Origin: Mesorhizobium sp. 65-26
GTDB lineage: Bacteria > Pseudomonadota > Alphaproteobacteria > Rhizobiales > Rhizobiaceae
Length of the DNA: 64,000 nt
Reading direction: 5' to 3'
Assembly (NCBI GenBank): GCA_001899205.1
Contig: MKVL01000004.1
Location: forward strand, 62,001 to 126,000
The notes under the pieces were generated by a model. It ran no database searches. It was not told the origin of the DNA and saw only the letters and a program-made list of their open reading frames with translations. Shown here in pieces: positions 41,893 through 51,354 of the stretch. Position 1 is the stretch's first letter. Each line of letters opens with the position of its first letter. A program made the position numbers and the translations under genes.

Positions 41893-43491
41893 ATGACATT
41901 GGCAGAAGACATCGAACAGGCCGTATCGCGCCGCCGCACTTTCGCGATCATCGCTCACCCTGACGCCGGCAAGACCACGCTGACCGAGAAGCTGCTGCTG
42001 TTCGGCGGCGCCATCCAGCTTGCTGGCGAGGTCAAGGCCAAGAAGGACCGCATCCAGACCCGATCCGACTGGATGAAGATCGAGCGCGAACGCGGCATCT
42101 CGGTCGTCACGTCGGTCATGACCTTCGAATATGACGACAACGTCTTCAACCTGCTCGACACGCCCGGCCACGAGGATTTCGCCGACGACACCTATCGCAC
42201 GCTTTCGGCGGTGGATTCCGCCGTCATGGTCATCGACGCCGCCAAGGGCATCGAGCCGCGCACGCTGAAGCTGTTCGAGGTCTGCCGCCTGCGCGACATC
42301 CCGATCATCACCTTCGTCAACAAGATGGACCGCGAGAGCCGCGACCCTTTCGAGATCCTCGACGAGATCGAACAGAAGCTGGCGCTCGACACCGCTCCTG
42401 TCACCTGGCCGATCGGTCGGGGCAAGACCTTCTCCGGCACCTATCACCTGGCGCAGAACGCCGTACGCAGGAGCGACGACGAGAAGGAGCGCACGCCGGT
42501 CAACGGCCCGGATTCCAATCGTGTCGCCGGGCTTCTACCGGACAATGAGCGGGAGGCCTTCATCGAGGAACTGGAGCTTGCCCGCGAGGCGTGCCGGCCG
42601 CTGGACGTCGATGCTTTCCGCGAAGGTCATCTGACGCCGGTCTATTTCGGCTCGGCGCTGCGTAATTACGGCGTGCGCGACCTGATCGAGGCGCTCGGCG
42701 CCTACGGGCCGCCGCCACGAGCCCAGGAAGCCGACACCCGCACCGTCGAGGCGACCGAGGAGAAGATGACCTCCTTCGTCTTCAAGATCCAGGCCAACAT
42801 GGATCCGAACCACCGCGACCGCATCGCCTTCGTCCGCGTCTGCTCCGGCACCTTGCAGCGCGGCATGAAGGCCAAGCTCGTGCGCACCGGCAAGCCGATG
42901 AGCCTGTCGGCGCCGCAGTTCTTCTTCGCTCGCACTCGCGTCACCGCCGACGAGGCCTATGCCGGCGACGTCGTCGGCATTCCCAACCATGGTACGCTGC
43001 GCATCGGCGACACGCTGACCGAGGGCGAGGAGATCCTGTTCCGGGGCGTGCCGAACTTCGCGCCGGAAATCCTGCGCCGCGTGCGCCTCGGCGACGCGAT
43101 GAAGGCCAAGAAGCTGAAGGAAGCGCTGCACCAGATGGCCGAGGAAGGCGTCGTGCAGCTGTTCTCGCCGGAAGACGGCTCGCCGGCCATCGTCGGCGTC
43201 GTCGGCGCGCTGCAGCTCGATGTGCTCAAGGAGCGGCTGAACATCGAATATTCGCTGCCGGTCGATTTCGAAATGTCGCGCTTTTCCGTCTGCCGCTGGA
43301 TCTCCGCCGACGACAAGGCGGAGGTGCAGCGCTTCATCGAGGGGCATCGGGGCGACATCGCCCGCGATCTCGACAACGACCCGGTCTTCCTCGCTCAGCA
43401 CGCCTTCTCGCTGAATTACGAGGCCGAGCGCTGGAAGGCGATCCGCTTCGCCACGATCAAGGACTACCAGGTCCGCGACAAGGCGGCGTAA
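41893..43491 (+). CDS. prfC: Peptide chain release factor 3
   Basis: 532-residue GTPase that recycles RF1 and RF2 from the ribosome after termination. GTP-binding motifs are AHPDAGKTTL (G1), ERGISVVTSVM (G2), DTPGHEDFADD (G3), NKMDRE (G4) and the RF3-specific RKTFSGTYH-like segment, here GRGKTFSGTYHLAQ. RF3 domains II and III follow to KDYQVRDKAA. The start MTLAEDIEQAVSRRRTFAII is close to homologues. A hairpin with a loose tail follows at 43506. It is divergent from the DadA-like oxidase gene. Confidence 0.97.
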   Translation: MTLAEDIEQAVSRRRTFAIIAHPDAGKTTLTEKLLLFGGAIQLAGEVKAKKDRIQTRSDWMKIERERGISVVTSVMTFEYDDNVFNLLDTPGHEDFADDTYRTLSAVDSAVMVIDAAKGIEPRTLKLFEVCRLRDIPIITFVNKMDRESRDPFEILDEIEQKLALDTAPVTWPIGRGKTFSGTYHLAQNAVRRSDDEKERTPVNGPDSNRVAGLLPDNEREAFIEELELAREACRPLDVDAFREGHLTPVYFGSALRNYGVRDLIEALGAYGPPPRAQEADTRTVEATEEKMTSFVFKIQANMDPNHRDRIAFVRVCSGTLQRGMKAKLVRTGKPMSLSAPQFFFARTRVTADEAYAGDVVGIPNHGTLRIGDTLTEGEEILFRGVPNFAPEILRRVRLGDAMKAKKLKEALHQMAEEGVVQLFSPEDGSPAIVGVVGALQLDVLKERLNIEYSLPVDFEMSRFSVCRWISADDKAEVQRFIEGHRGDIARDLDNDPVFLAQHAFSLNYEAERWKAIRFATIKDYQVRDKAA

Positions 43492-43505
43492 GGACTGGCA
43501 GACAC

Positions 43506-43533
43506 CTTCTCCCCGCATGGAAACGGGGAGAAG
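43506..43533 (+). terminator. Hairpin after prfC, possible terminator
   Basis: CTTCTCCCCG (43506-43515) and CGGGGAGAAG (43524-43533) make a 10-bp stem with an 8-base loop, 14 bases after the prfC stop. No T-run follows, so this could equally be one of the palindromic repeats common in these genomes. Confidence 0.5.
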
Positions 43534-43594
43534 AAGCTACCCGCGACGCTGAAGCCGCCACTCCTGCCAGGCTGGCGGGTCGGAAGCGACCGGC

Positions 43595-44065
43595 TCAGCC
43601 TTTGGCCGCGGTTTCGAGCTTGTCGATCTCGATCTTGCCCATCTTCATCATGGCGTCCATGACGCGGCCGGCCTTGGCCCGGTCAGTGTCGCCGAGCAGG
43701 CGCGGAAGCTGTTCCGGCACCACCTGCCAGGAGACGCCGTATTTGTCCTTCAGCCAGCCGCAAGGCCCGGGCTCGCCGCCGTCTTCGGTGAGCCTGGTCC
43801 AGAAATGATCGACCTCGGCTTGCGTCTTGCAGTCGATCGACAGCGAGATCGCCTCGGTGAACTTGTATTGCGGGCCCCCGTTGAGAGCCTGGAACGTCAC
43901 GCCGTCGAGCTCGAACGAGGCGACCAGCACCTTGCCTTCCAGCACATGCCCCTTGGGCCAGCGTGTCACGCTCAGCACCTTGGAGTTCTTGAAGATGGAG
44001 ACGTAGTGGTTCATGGCGTCCTCGGCCTGGCCGTCGAACCAAAGGAAGGTGGTGATCTTCTGCAC
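43595..44065 (-). CDS. VOC-family protein (PhnB/glyoxalase-like)
   Basis: 156 residues of the PhnB-like VOC superfamily, often misannotated as 3-demethylubiquinone methyltransferase. Seen are [20 protein letters not shown] at the start, then [19 protein letters not shown], the [11 protein letters not shown] segment and [20 protein letters not shown] near the end. The GTG at 44065 has GGAGAG at the right distance. ATG codons further upstream add residues with no VOC features and were not used. The function is unknown: fold members bind metals and act as dioxygenases, isomerases or resistance proteins. Confidence 0.82.
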   Translation of the reverse strand: MQKITTFLWFDGQAEDAMNHYVSIFKNSKVLSVTRWPKGHVLEGKVLVASFELDGVTFQALNGGPQYKFTEAISLSIDCKTQAEVDHFWTRLTEDGGEPGPCGWLKDKYGVSWQVVPEQLPRLLGDTDRAKAGRVMDAMMKMGKIEIDKLETAAKG

Positions 44066-44278
44066 GGGGACTCTCCTTGTTTGTCCAATGCTCATCTGGG
44101 GCACGGCCAAAGGACGTCCAGCCGATGCGCGATCCGACATCGGCCATCATTTTTTCCAATTGGTCTGGCGCAGTGCAAAAATGTGGCCTTATCGGCCAAC
44201 GGCGTTTATAACGCCTGCGGTCCGAATTCAGCGCCGCCGCGCGGCTTGCCGACGCGGTCAGCCAGCAAGGAAAACAAG

Positions 44279-46114
44279 ATGCCCGCCTATCGCTCCCGCA
44301 CCACCACCCATGGCCGTAACATGGCCGGCGCCCGCGGCCTGTGGCGCGCCACAGGTATGAAGGACAGCGATTTCGGCAAGCCGATCATCGCGGTGGTCAA
44401 CTCCTTCACGCAGTTCGTGCCGGGGCACGTGCACCTCAAGGACCTCGGCCAGCTCGTCGCGCGCGAGATCGAAAAGGCCGGCGGCGTTGCCAAGGAGTTC
44501 AACACGATCGCCGTCGACGACGGTATCGCCATGGGTCATGACGGCATGCTCTATTCGCTGCCGTCGCGCGAGCTGATCGCCGATTCCGTCGAATACATGG
44601 TCAACGCCCATTGCGCCGACGCCATGGTCTGCATCTCCAATTGCGACAAGATCACGCCCGGCATGCTGATGGCCTCGCTGCGCCTCAACATCCCGACCGT
44701 CTTCGTTTCCGGCGGCCCGATGGAAGCCGGCAAGGTGGTGCTGAAGGGCAAGCAGCACGCTCTCGACCTGGTCGACGCCATGGTCGCCGCCGCTGACGAC
44801 AAGGTCTCCGACGAGGACGTCAAGATCATCGAGCGCTCGGCATGCCCGACCTGCGGCTCCTGCTCGGGCATGTTCACCGCCAATTCGATGAATTGCCTGA
44901 CCGAGGCGCTCGGCCTTTCGCTGCCCGGCAACGGCTCGACGCTCGCGACCCACGCCGACCGCAAGCGCCTGTTCGTCGAGGCCGGCCACCTGGTCGTCGA
45001 TCTCGCCCAGCGCTACTACGAGCAGGACGATGCCAGCGTGCTGCCGCGCAGCATCGCCAGCAAGGGCGCTTTCGAAAACGCCATGGCGCTCGACATCGCC
45101 ATGGGCGGCTCGACCAACACGGTGCTGCACATCCTCGCCGCCGCGCATGAGGGCGAGGTCGATTTCACCATGGCCGACATCGACCGCCTGTCGCGCAAGG
45201 TGCCGTGCCTGTCCAAGGTCGCTCCGGCCAAGAGCGACGTGCACATGGAGGACGTCCATCGCGCCGGCGGCATTTTTGCCATCCTCGGCCAGCTCGACAA
45301 GGCGGGCCTGATCAACCGCGACCTGCCGACCGTGCACACGGCCACCATCGGCCAGGCCATCGAGCATTGGGATATCTCGCGCACCTCCAGCCAGAGCGTG
45401 CATGAGTTCTTCCGCGCCGCGCCGGGCGGCATCCCCACCCAGGTCGCCTTCAGCCAGGATGCGCGCTGGGACGAGCTCGACCTCGACCGCGAGAAGGGCG
45501 TCATCCGTTCCGCCGAGCATCCCTTCTCGAGGGATGGCGGCCTCGCCGTGCTGAAGGGCAATCTGGCAGTCGACGGCTGCATCGTGAAGACGGCCGGCGT
45601 CGATGAATCGATCCTGAAGTTCACCGGCCCGGCCAAGGTCTTCGAGAGCCAGGACGCCGCCGTGAAGGGCATTCTCGGCAATGAGGTCAAGGCCGGCGAC
45701 GTGGTGGTCATCCGCTATGAAGGCCCGCGTGGCGGCCCCGGCATGCAGGAAATGCTCTATCCGACGAGCTATCTGAAGTCCAAAGGGCTCGGCAAGGCCT
45801 GCGCGCTGCTCACCGATGGCCGCTTCTCGGGCGGCACTTCGGGCCTTTCCATCGGCCACGCCTCGCCGGAAGCGGCGCTGGGCGGCACGATCGGCCTGGT
45901 GCGCGACGGCGACGTGATCGAGATCGACATCCCCAACCGCACCATCAACCTGGCGGTCCCGGAAGCGGAGCTGAAGACCCGCCGCGCGGCGCAGGACGCC
46001 GCCGGCTGGAAGCCGGTCGAGCAGCGCAAGCGTGCCGTCACCACGGCGCTGCGCGCCTATGCCGCTTTCGCCACCAGCGCCGACAGGGGAGCGGTGCGGA
46101 TCGTGCCGGAATAA
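44279..46114 (+). CDS. ilvD: Dihydroxy-acid dehydratase
   Basis: 611-residue Fe-S dehydratase for the penultimate step of branched-chain amino-acid synthesis, converting 2,3-dihydroxy-acids to 2-oxo-acids. The conserved cluster and catalytic regions are [37 protein letters not shown] (Cys ligands) and [12 protein letters not shown]. The C-terminal half has [19 protein letters not shown]. The ATG at 44279 has AAGGAAA upstream and gives [20 protein letters not shown]. The long in-frame upstream extension covers the divergent VOC gene and is rejected. A palindromic repeat block follows at 46134-46222. Confidence 0.97.
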   Translation: MPAYRSRTTTHGRNMAGARGLWRATGMKDSDFGKPIIAVVNSFTQFVPGHVHLKDLGQLVAREIEKAGGVAKEFNTIAVDDGIAMGHDGMLYSLPSRELIADSVEYMVNAHCADAMVCISNCDKITPGMLMASLRLNIPTVFVSGGPMEAGKVVLKGKQHALDLVDAMVAAADDKVSDEDVKIIERSACPTCGSCSGMFTANSMNCLTEALGLSLPGNGSTLATHADRKRLFVEAGHLVVDLAQRYYEQDDASVLPRSIASKGAFENAMALDIAMGGSTNTVLHILAAAHEGEVDFTMADIDRLSRKVPCLSKVAPAKSDVHMEDVHRAGGIFAILGQLDKAGLINRDLPTVHTATIGQAIEHWDISRTSSQSVHEFFRAAPGGIPTQVAFSQDARWDELDLDREKGVIRSAEHPFSRDGGLAVLKGNLAVDGCIVKTAGVDESILKFTGPAKVFESQDAAVKGILGNEVKAGDVVVIRYEGPRGGPGMQEMLYPTSYLKSKGLGKACALLTDGRFSGGTSGLSIGHASPEAALGGTIGLVRDGDVIEIDIPNRTINLAVPEAELKTRRAAQDAAGWKPVEQRKRAVTTALRAYAAFATSADRGAVRIVPE

Positions 46115-46133
46115 GGCAGGCTGCTTTTCTTTA

Positions 46134-46222
46134 CCTCCCCCTCGTGGGGAGGTCGGACCGAAGGTCCGGGTGGGTCTGCGCGGCCCGCTGCTTCGCGGCG
46201 ACCCTCCCCACAAGGGGGAGGG
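46134..46222. repeat. Intergenic repeat block between ilvD and the ABC exporter gene
   Basis: Two palindromic units lie here. The first (46134-46152) has CCTCCCC / GGGGAGG arms around CTCGT. The second, at 46202-46222, is identical to the 21-nt core at 4628-4648 and is the reverse complement of 4720-4740. An additional internal hairpin surrounds GACCGAAGGTC near 46154-46166. The two flanking genes converge, as at the first site, so a role at gene 3' ends is possible. Confidence 0.75.
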
Positions 46223-46234
46223 CTATGCGCCGCC

Positions 46235-48031
46235 TTACGGCATGAGCTGGTATTCGTAGAGCTTCTGGTAGAGCCCGCCCTGCCTGAGCAGGTCGCGATG
46301 GGCGCCGCTCTCCACCACCTGGCCGTTTTCCAGGACCACGATCGTGTCGGCCTGGTGCACGGTCGACAGGCGGTGCGCGATGACGATGGTGGTACGCCCG
46401 GCCGTCAGTTGCTGCAGGGCTTCGCGGAACAAGGCTTCCGATTCCGCGTCCAGCGCGCTGGTCGCCTCGTCCAGCAGCAGGATCTCGGCGTTGCGCAGCA
46501 TGGCGCGGGCGATCGAGATGCGCTGGCGCTGCCCGCCGGACAGCAGCGTGCCGTTCTCGCCCACTTCGGTGTCGTAGCCCTTCGCAAGGCCGGTGATGAA
46601 ATCATGCGCGTTGGCCGCCTTTGCCGCGGCGATCACCTCCGCGTCGGTCGCGTTCTCGCGCCCGAGGCGGATGTTGTGCATCACCGTGCCGGCGAACAGG
46701 AAGGTCTCCTGGCTGACATAGGCGATCTTCTGCCGCAGCGAGGCCAGCGTTGCGTGGGAAATGTCCTGGTCGTCGAACAGGATCCTGCCCTTCTGCGGGT
46801 CGTACATGCGCATGATCAGGTTGAGCATGGTCGATTTGCCGCTGCCGGAAGGGCCGACCAGGGCAGTCATCTTGCCGGGTTCGATCGTCAGATCGAAGTC
46901 CTTCAGCACCGACTGGCCCTCATTGTAGGAGAAGCTGACGTCGTCGAAGCGGATCTCGCCCGGTCCCGGCAGCAGCGGCTTTGCGTCCGGCTTCTCGGCG
47001 AGCGTCAGCGGCCGGTCGGCGAGCTGGAACATCATGCGCACGCCGACGATGCCGGTTTCCAGCGAGATGCGCACGCGGGCGATGCGTTTCGCCGGCTCGT
47101 AGGCGAGCAGCAGCGCGGTGATGAAGGCCATGATGCTGCCGGCCGTCTGGCCACCTTGCACCACCAGGAAGCCGCTGACCAGGATGACGCCGGCGATCGC
47201 CAGGCCGGCCAGCGTTTCCATGATGGGGCTGGTTCCGGCTTCGAGCGTGGCGATGCTGTTGGCACGGTGCTCCACGTCGGAGACGGCCTTGTACATGCGC
47301 TTGCGCATGGCATCTTCGAGACCGAAGGATTTGACGACGCGTACGCCAATCGCCGTTTCCTGCATCACCTGCACGATCTGGCCGATCGACAGAAATTCCA
47401 TCTCCGTGATCTTGCGAATCCGCTTCAGGATTCGGTTCACGCCGTAGATGGCCAGCGGTCCCACGACGAAACAGACCAGTGACAGCGCGGGTTGCTTGAC
47501 AACCATAACCAGCAGCAGCCCGATCAGCGACACCAGGTCGCGAACGTAGGACGTAACGACGAGGTCGATGACATTGCGTGCCGCCTGCGCGTTATTGGTC
47601 ATGCGGGTGATCAGGTCGGCGGAGGAGGTCGAGTGATAGAACTCGATGCCTTGCTCGAGGATACGGTCGTAGATCTTGCGTTGGCGCTCGGCGATGATGC
47701 TGTTGCCGGCGCGGCTCAGGAAATAGGATTGGGCGAAGGTGGCCACGCCCTTGATGATGAAGATGGCGGCGACGGCCGCCGCTATGAGGTAGACTTTGTC
47801 TATCCTCTTTGAGACCGTGAACTCGTTGGTGATGTCGCTCATGATGAGAGCGCTGGCTGTGGTCATGCCGGCCACGACCAGCATCGACACTATGGCGACG
47901 CCATAGCCGAACATGTGCTGGCGGAACGATTCCCGGAGCAGCCTCGCGATGAGGCGCTGGTTCTCCGTCGAGCGGAAAAAGCGAAGCAAACGGCTGATCC
48001 TATGCCTACTGTCGAATGGCGGACTCGCCAC
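46235..48031 (-). CDS. MsbA-type ABC exporter (fused membrane and ATPase domains)
   Basis: About 598 residues. The membrane domain (about 30-330, six segments) has ENQRLIARLLRESFRQHMFG and SADLITRMTNNAQAARNVID. The ATPase domain (about 350-590) has Walker A VGPSGSGKSTML, the ABC signature LSGGQRQRISIARAM, Walker B EILLLDEATSALD and the switch His in IVIAHRLSTVHQ. Exporters of this kind flip lipids, polysaccharide precursors or drugs. The GTG at 48031 is chosen because upstream in-frame codons are antisense to the amidohydrolase gene. A short palindrome (CTCGCCA...TGGCGAG) overlaps this start. The lipid substrate is not known. Confidence 0.88.
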   Translation of the reverse strand: MASPPFDSRHRISRLLRFFRSTENQRLIARLLRESFRQHMFGYGVAIVSMLVVAGMTTASALIMSDITNEFTVSKRIDKVYLIAAAVAAIFIIKGVATFAQSYFLSRAGNSIIAERQRKIYDRILEQGIEFYHSTSSADLITRMTNNAQAARNVIDLVVTSYVRDLVSLIGLLLVMVVKQPALSLVCFVVGPLAIYGVNRILKRIRKITEMEFLSIGQIVQVMQETAIGVRVVKSFGLEDAMRKRMYKAVSDVEHRANSIATLEAGTSPIMETLAGLAIAGVILVSGFLVVQGGQTAGSIMAFITALLLAYEPAKRIARVRISLETGIVGVRMMFQLADRPLTLAEKPDAKPLLPGPGEIRFDDVSFSYNEGQSVLKDFDLTIEPGKMTALVGPSGSGKSTMLNLIMRMYDPQKGRILFDDQDISHATLASLRQKIAYVSQETFLFAGTVMHNIRLGRENATDAEVIAAAKAANAHDFITGLAKGYDTEVGENGTLLSGGQRQRISIARAMLRNAEILLLDEATSALDAESEALFREALQQLTAGRTTIVIAHRLSTVHQADTIVVLENGQVVESGAHRDLLRQGGLYQKLYEYQLMP

Positions 48032-48163
48032 GGGTGGCGAGAGGCGGCTTATAAAGCGTGTTGCCGCAGGATGGAACCATTTGTGGCCTTTCAAAGAAAC
48101 CGCTGCGGCAAGCTGTCTTTTGCGCCACCATGGCGGCCTGATTCTGCAAGGGGATGACGGATC

Positions 48164-49456
48164 ATGGATTTCGACCTTGTCGTGCGTGGTGGCAGCCTGC
48201 CTGACGGCACAATTGCCGATATCGGTATCAACGGCGAGACGATCGCGGCGATCGCTCCGGCATTGAGCGGAACCGCGGGCAGGGAAATCGACGCAAGCGG
48301 CAATCTTGTGGCGCCGCCCTTCGTCGATCCTCATTTCCACATGGATGCGACGCTTTCCTACGGCATCCCGCGAATCAACGCTTCGGGCACCTTGCTGGAG
48401 GGCATCGCGCTGTGGGGCGAATTGAAGCCGCTCCTGACGCACGAGGCCGTGCGCGACCGCGCGCTCGCCTATTGCGACTGGGCGGTATCGATGGGGCTGC
48501 TCGCCATCCGCAGCCACGTCGACGTCTGCGACGACCGCCTGCTCGCCGTCGAGGCCCTGCTCGACGTGAAGAAAACGGTCGCGCCATACATCGACCTGCA
48601 ACTGGTCGCTTTTCCCCAGGACGGGCTCTATCGCTCGCCCACGGCCCACCAGAACACATTGCGAGCGCTCGACATGGGCGTCGACGTGGTCGGCGGCATC
48701 CCGCATTTCGAACGCACCATGGAAGACGGCAGGCGCTCGGTCACGGAACTGTGCGAGGTTGCCGCGAAGCGCGGCCTGATGGTCGACCTGCATTGCGACG
48801 AGACCGACGATCCGCTGTCGCGCCACATCGAGCAACTGGCCTATGAGACGCAGCGTCTCGGCCTGCGGGGCAGGGCCGCCGGCTCTCACCTCACCTCGAT
48901 GCATTCGATGGACAATTACTACGTCTCCAAACTGTTGCCGCTGATCGCCGAGGCCGGCGTGTCGGCCATTCCCAACCCGCTGATCAACATCATGCTGCAG
49001 GGCCGCCACGACAGCTTTCCCAAGCGTCGCGGTCTGACGCGCGTCAAGGAGATGCAGGCGCTCGGCATCCGGGTCGGCTGGGGGCAGGACTGCGTGCTCG
49101 ATCCCTGGTATTCGCTCGGCACCGCCGACATGCTCGATGTCGCCTTCATGGGCCTCCACGTCGCCCAGATGTCGAGCCCGGCCGACATGGCGCGCTGTTT
49201 CGACATGGTCACCAACGTCAACGCCGCCATCATGGGGCTCGACCATCTCGGCCTGGCTGTTGGCAAGCGCGCGAGCCTCGTCGTCCTCGATGCCGGCAAC
49301 CCGATCGAGGCATTGCGCCTGCGCGCCGAGCGCATCTGCGTCATCGCCAGGGGCAAGGTCGTGGCCGAGCGGACCAGGCAGGACACCAGGCTTTCCATCG
49401 CGGGGCGGCCGGCCTCGGTCAACCGCCGGCATTCCGCGCACACGCAGGCACGATGA
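48164..49456 (+). CDS. Cytosine-deaminase-like metal-dependent hydrolase
   Basis: 430-residue amidohydrolase of the CodA branch. The metal ligands are present: His57 and His59 (PPFVDPHFHMD), His210 (DLHCDETDD), with Glu213 as proton shuttle, and Asp309 (GWGQDCVLDPWY). Gln152 (AFPQDG) and His242 (SHLTSMHS) match substrate-binding positions in E. coli CodA. The residue after the ligand Asp is Asp314 in CodA and decides substrate choice, but it is Cys310 here, so the substrate is probably not cytosine. It is divergent from the ABC exporter gene. It may act on a pyrimidine, triazine or related ring amide. Confidence 0.85.
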   Translation: MDFDLVVRGGSLPDGTIADIGINGETIAAIAPALSGTAGREIDASGNLVAPPFVDPHFHMDATLSYGIPRINASGTLLEGIALWGELKPLLTHEAVRDRALAYCDWAVSMGLLAIRSHVDVCDDRLLAVEALLDVKKTVAPYIDLQLVAFPQDGLYRSPTAHQNTLRALDMGVDVVGGIPHFERTMEDGRRSVTELCEVAAKRGLMVDLHCDETDDPLSRHIEQLAYETQRLGLRGRAAGSHLTSMHSMDNYYVSKLLPLIAEAGVSAIPNPLINIMLQGRHDSFPKRRGLTRVKEMQALGIRVGWGQDCVLDPWYSLGTADMLDVAFMGLHVAQMSSPADMARCFDMVTNVNAAIMGLDHLGLAVGKRASLVVLDAGNPIEALRLRAERICVIARGKVVAERTRQDTRLSIAGRPASVNRRHSAHTQAR

Positions 49457-49563
49457 AACCGGATTTCGCCGCGCCGGGCGCCGGTAACGGCACGGACCAA
49501 CGAAATCCCGGCGCTGGCCCTGCCATTCCTCTCGTCAAAACGACCGGTTCCGTCTAGAGCGGG

Positions 49564-49594
49564 GCATCCGGGTGGGGAAATCCTGTCCGGATGC
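49564..49594. repeat. Short inverted repeat (GCATCCGG / CCGGATGC)
   Basis: 8-bp arms at 49564-49571 and 49587-49594 with a 15-base loop follow a TCTAGAGC sequence. This start is shared by several dispersed elements in these genomes. It lies in the 242-base gap after the amidohydrolase gene. No clear T-run follows. Confidence 0.5.
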
Positions 49595-49698
49595 TTCGTT
49601 TTGGCTGCGTTTGCACGATGCCGGATGGTTCGATCCGGCCGCAAATGCCCGCAACCGCCGCGGCCGACGGCGGAACGGTCCAGGGATTTGTCGTCGCC

Positions 49699-50622
49699 AT
49701 GGTGCGCACCGCGCTTCAGAACTCCGCCATGAGGAACACCTTGCTGGCCGGCATCCTGCTGATGCTGGCGGGCGACCTCATGTTCGCGCTCAACGACGCG
49801 ATGGGCAAATGGCTGGTCGCCAGCTTTTCCGTCGGCCAGGTCCTCCTGGTCCGTTCGATCGGCGCCTTCATCGTGCTTGGCCCGATGATTGCTAACCAGG
49901 GCATGGGCAAGCTGCTCCATATCGAGCGTCCATGGCTCCAGGTCCTGCGTGTGGCGATGGTGACGCTGGACACCGGACTTTTCTATGCCGCCGTCGTCTA
50001 TCTGCCACTGGCCGACGTGATGAGCTTCTACATGGCCGGGCCGATCTATGTCGCCGCCCTGTCGCATCTTCTGCTCGGCGAGAAGGTCGGCTGGCGCCGC
50101 TGGCTGGCGATCCTGGTCGGTTTCTGCGGCGTCCTGGTCATCCTGAAGCCATCCTCGGCGGCGTTCTCGCTCGCTTCGGCCTTCGCGCTGGTGGGCAGTA
50201 TCGCTTTCGCCTTCGGCATCATCCTCAACCGCCGCCTGCGCGGCACCACCGACACCTCGCTGGTCACCTGGCAGACTGTCGGCTCGCTGGTTGTTGGCGC
50301 CGTCCTGACGATCGGAACGTGGCGCACGCCGTCGCCGCTGGATATCGGCGCCCTGCTCCTGCTCGGCGTCGTCTCATGCAGTGCTCACCTGATGATCACC
50401 AGGGCGCTGAAGCTGGCGCCGGCCTCGACGCTGGCGCCGCTGCACTACACGCTGCTCCTGTGGGCGGTGGTGTTCGGGTTCTTCTTCTTTGGTGATGTTC
50501 CGGAAACCCGCATCCTGGTCGGGTCGGCCATCGTCGTGGTGGCCGGCATATTCATCTTCCATCGCCAGAAGGTGGTCGAGACCGCGGTGCCGCCCGAAAA
50601 TGTGCCGAAGGGCGTGAATTAG
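49699..50622 (+). CDS. DMT-superfamily permease (EamA domains)
   Basis: About 307 residues, with ten membrane segments in two EamA repeats. Landmarks are MLAGDLMFALNDAMGKWLVA, the YMAGPIYVAALSHLLLGEKV segment and the closing HYTLLLWAVVFGFFFFGDVP. Its N-terminal layout resembles S-adenosylmethionine- or drug/metabolite-type DMT carriers found in alphaproteobacteria. The start is uncertain (ATG 49699 used, ATG 49729 possible) and no strong ribosome-binding site is seen for either. It sits between the amidohydrolase and DUF805 genes on the same strand. The substrate is unknown. Confidence 0.83.
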   Translation: MVRTALQNSAMRNTLLAGILLMLAGDLMFALNDAMGKWLVASFSVGQVLLVRSIGAFIVLGPMIANQGMGKLLHIERPWLQVLRVAMVTLDTGLFYAAVVYLPLADVMSFYMAGPIYVAALSHLLLGEKVGWRRWLAILVGFCGVLVILKPSSAAFSLASAFALVGSIAFAFGIILNRRLRGTTDTSLVTWQTVGSLVVGAVLTIGTWRTPSPLDIGALLLLGVVSCSAHLMITRALKLAPASTLAPLHYTLLLWAVVFGFFFFGDVPETRILVGSAIVVVAGIFIFHRQKVVETAVPPENVPKGVN

Positions 50623-50629
50623 AAAAATC

Positions 50630-50760
50630 CATCAGAGCGTGAACGTAAGGCCCGGCGGCTTCGCCGCCGTGCTCTGGCCCTGAATTGCTTAAAAACAAAG
50701 AGATGGAACCTCTCGCCGTTTCCCTGAAACAGTGAAACGCTCCAACGCGATTCACGAAAA
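50630..50760. repeat. Candidate dispersed repeat with a 7-bp hairpin
   Basis: CGGCGGC-TTC-GCCGCCG forms a hairpin at 50653-50669 within CAGAGCGTGAAC...GTGCTCTGG. Further along comes CTCTCGCCGTTTCCCTGAAACAGTGAAACGCTCC, split here across 50713-50746, a sequence type I recall as a frequent mesorhizobial intergenic repeat. No gene is supported in this gap. Confidence 0.45.
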
Positions 50761-50864
50761 GTATCCTACGGTGCAAATCGCCTGCCGGGTGCAATCTGCG
50801 ATTGATTCTGGCAGGGTGGGCAGGATATCCATGGCACGGAACATTGGGATATTGGGGGGAACTG

Positions 50865-51338
50865 ATGGGTAGTTTATCTATATGGCATTGGCTTATAGTT
50901 CTGATCTTTCTCGGCCTGCCATTGTTGTTTGTCTTGAGGGGGCCGCCAGCCGGCGTCAATCGTTTCGGGGATACGCCGCCGTCGATGAACTTCGGTGAAG
51001 CGATTTCAAGCTTTTTCCGAAATTATGTGAATTTTTCTGGCAGGGCCGGTCGATCGGAGTTCTGGTATTCCTACCTCTTTATCGTCATCGTCGCAGTCCT
51101 TATGGCTATAGTCGATGTTGTTTTAGGGAATGAGATCAGCTCGTCGATCTGGAATCTTGCAGTCCTTCTGCCGACACTTGCGATGACGGCTCGCCGCCTG
51201 CATGACATCAACAGAAGCGGTTGGTATCAACTGCTCGCGGGACTCTTTCCCATCGGCACCATCGCGCTGCTCGTCTGGTATTGCAAAAAGTCCGACGAAA
51301 CAGGTTCGTTGAACGAGATACAAAGGGTTTTCCGGTAA
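50865..51338 (+). CDS. DUF805 membrane protein
   Basis: 157 residues. After an N-terminal hydrophobic segment (SIWHWLIVLIFLGLPLLFVL), the DUF805 domain is plain: NYVNFSGRAGRSEFWYSYLF, then AMTARRLHDINRSGWYQLLA and LLVWYCKKSDE. It has four to five membrane segments. The family is widespread and of unknown function. GGGGGAACTG precedes ATG 50865, which is preferred over an upstream ATG. Base composition is noticeably more A/T-rich than the neighbours. It converges with the phosphotransferase gene, 16 bases away. Confidence 0.85.
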   Translation: MGSLSIWHWLIVLIFLGLPLLFVLRGPPAGVNRFGDTPPSMNFGEAISSFFRNYVNFSGRAGRSEFWYSYLFIVIVAVLMAIVDVVLGNEISSSIWNLAVLLPTLAMTARRLHDINRSGWYQLLAGLFPIGTIALLVWYCKKSDETGSLNEIQRVFR

Positions 51339-51354
51339 AACACCGGGGACTGCT

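Noticed and set aside
43595-44065. 3-demethylubiquinone-9 3-methyltransferase
   Set aside because: The protein has a VOC/PhnB fold pattern and no SAM-binding motif. The methyltransferase name is a common database error for this family.
48032-49441. N-terminal extension of the ABC exporter frame by about 470 codons
   Set aside because: The extension is antisense to the cytosine-deaminase-like gene and has no transporter features. The family length of about 600 residues fits a start near 48031.
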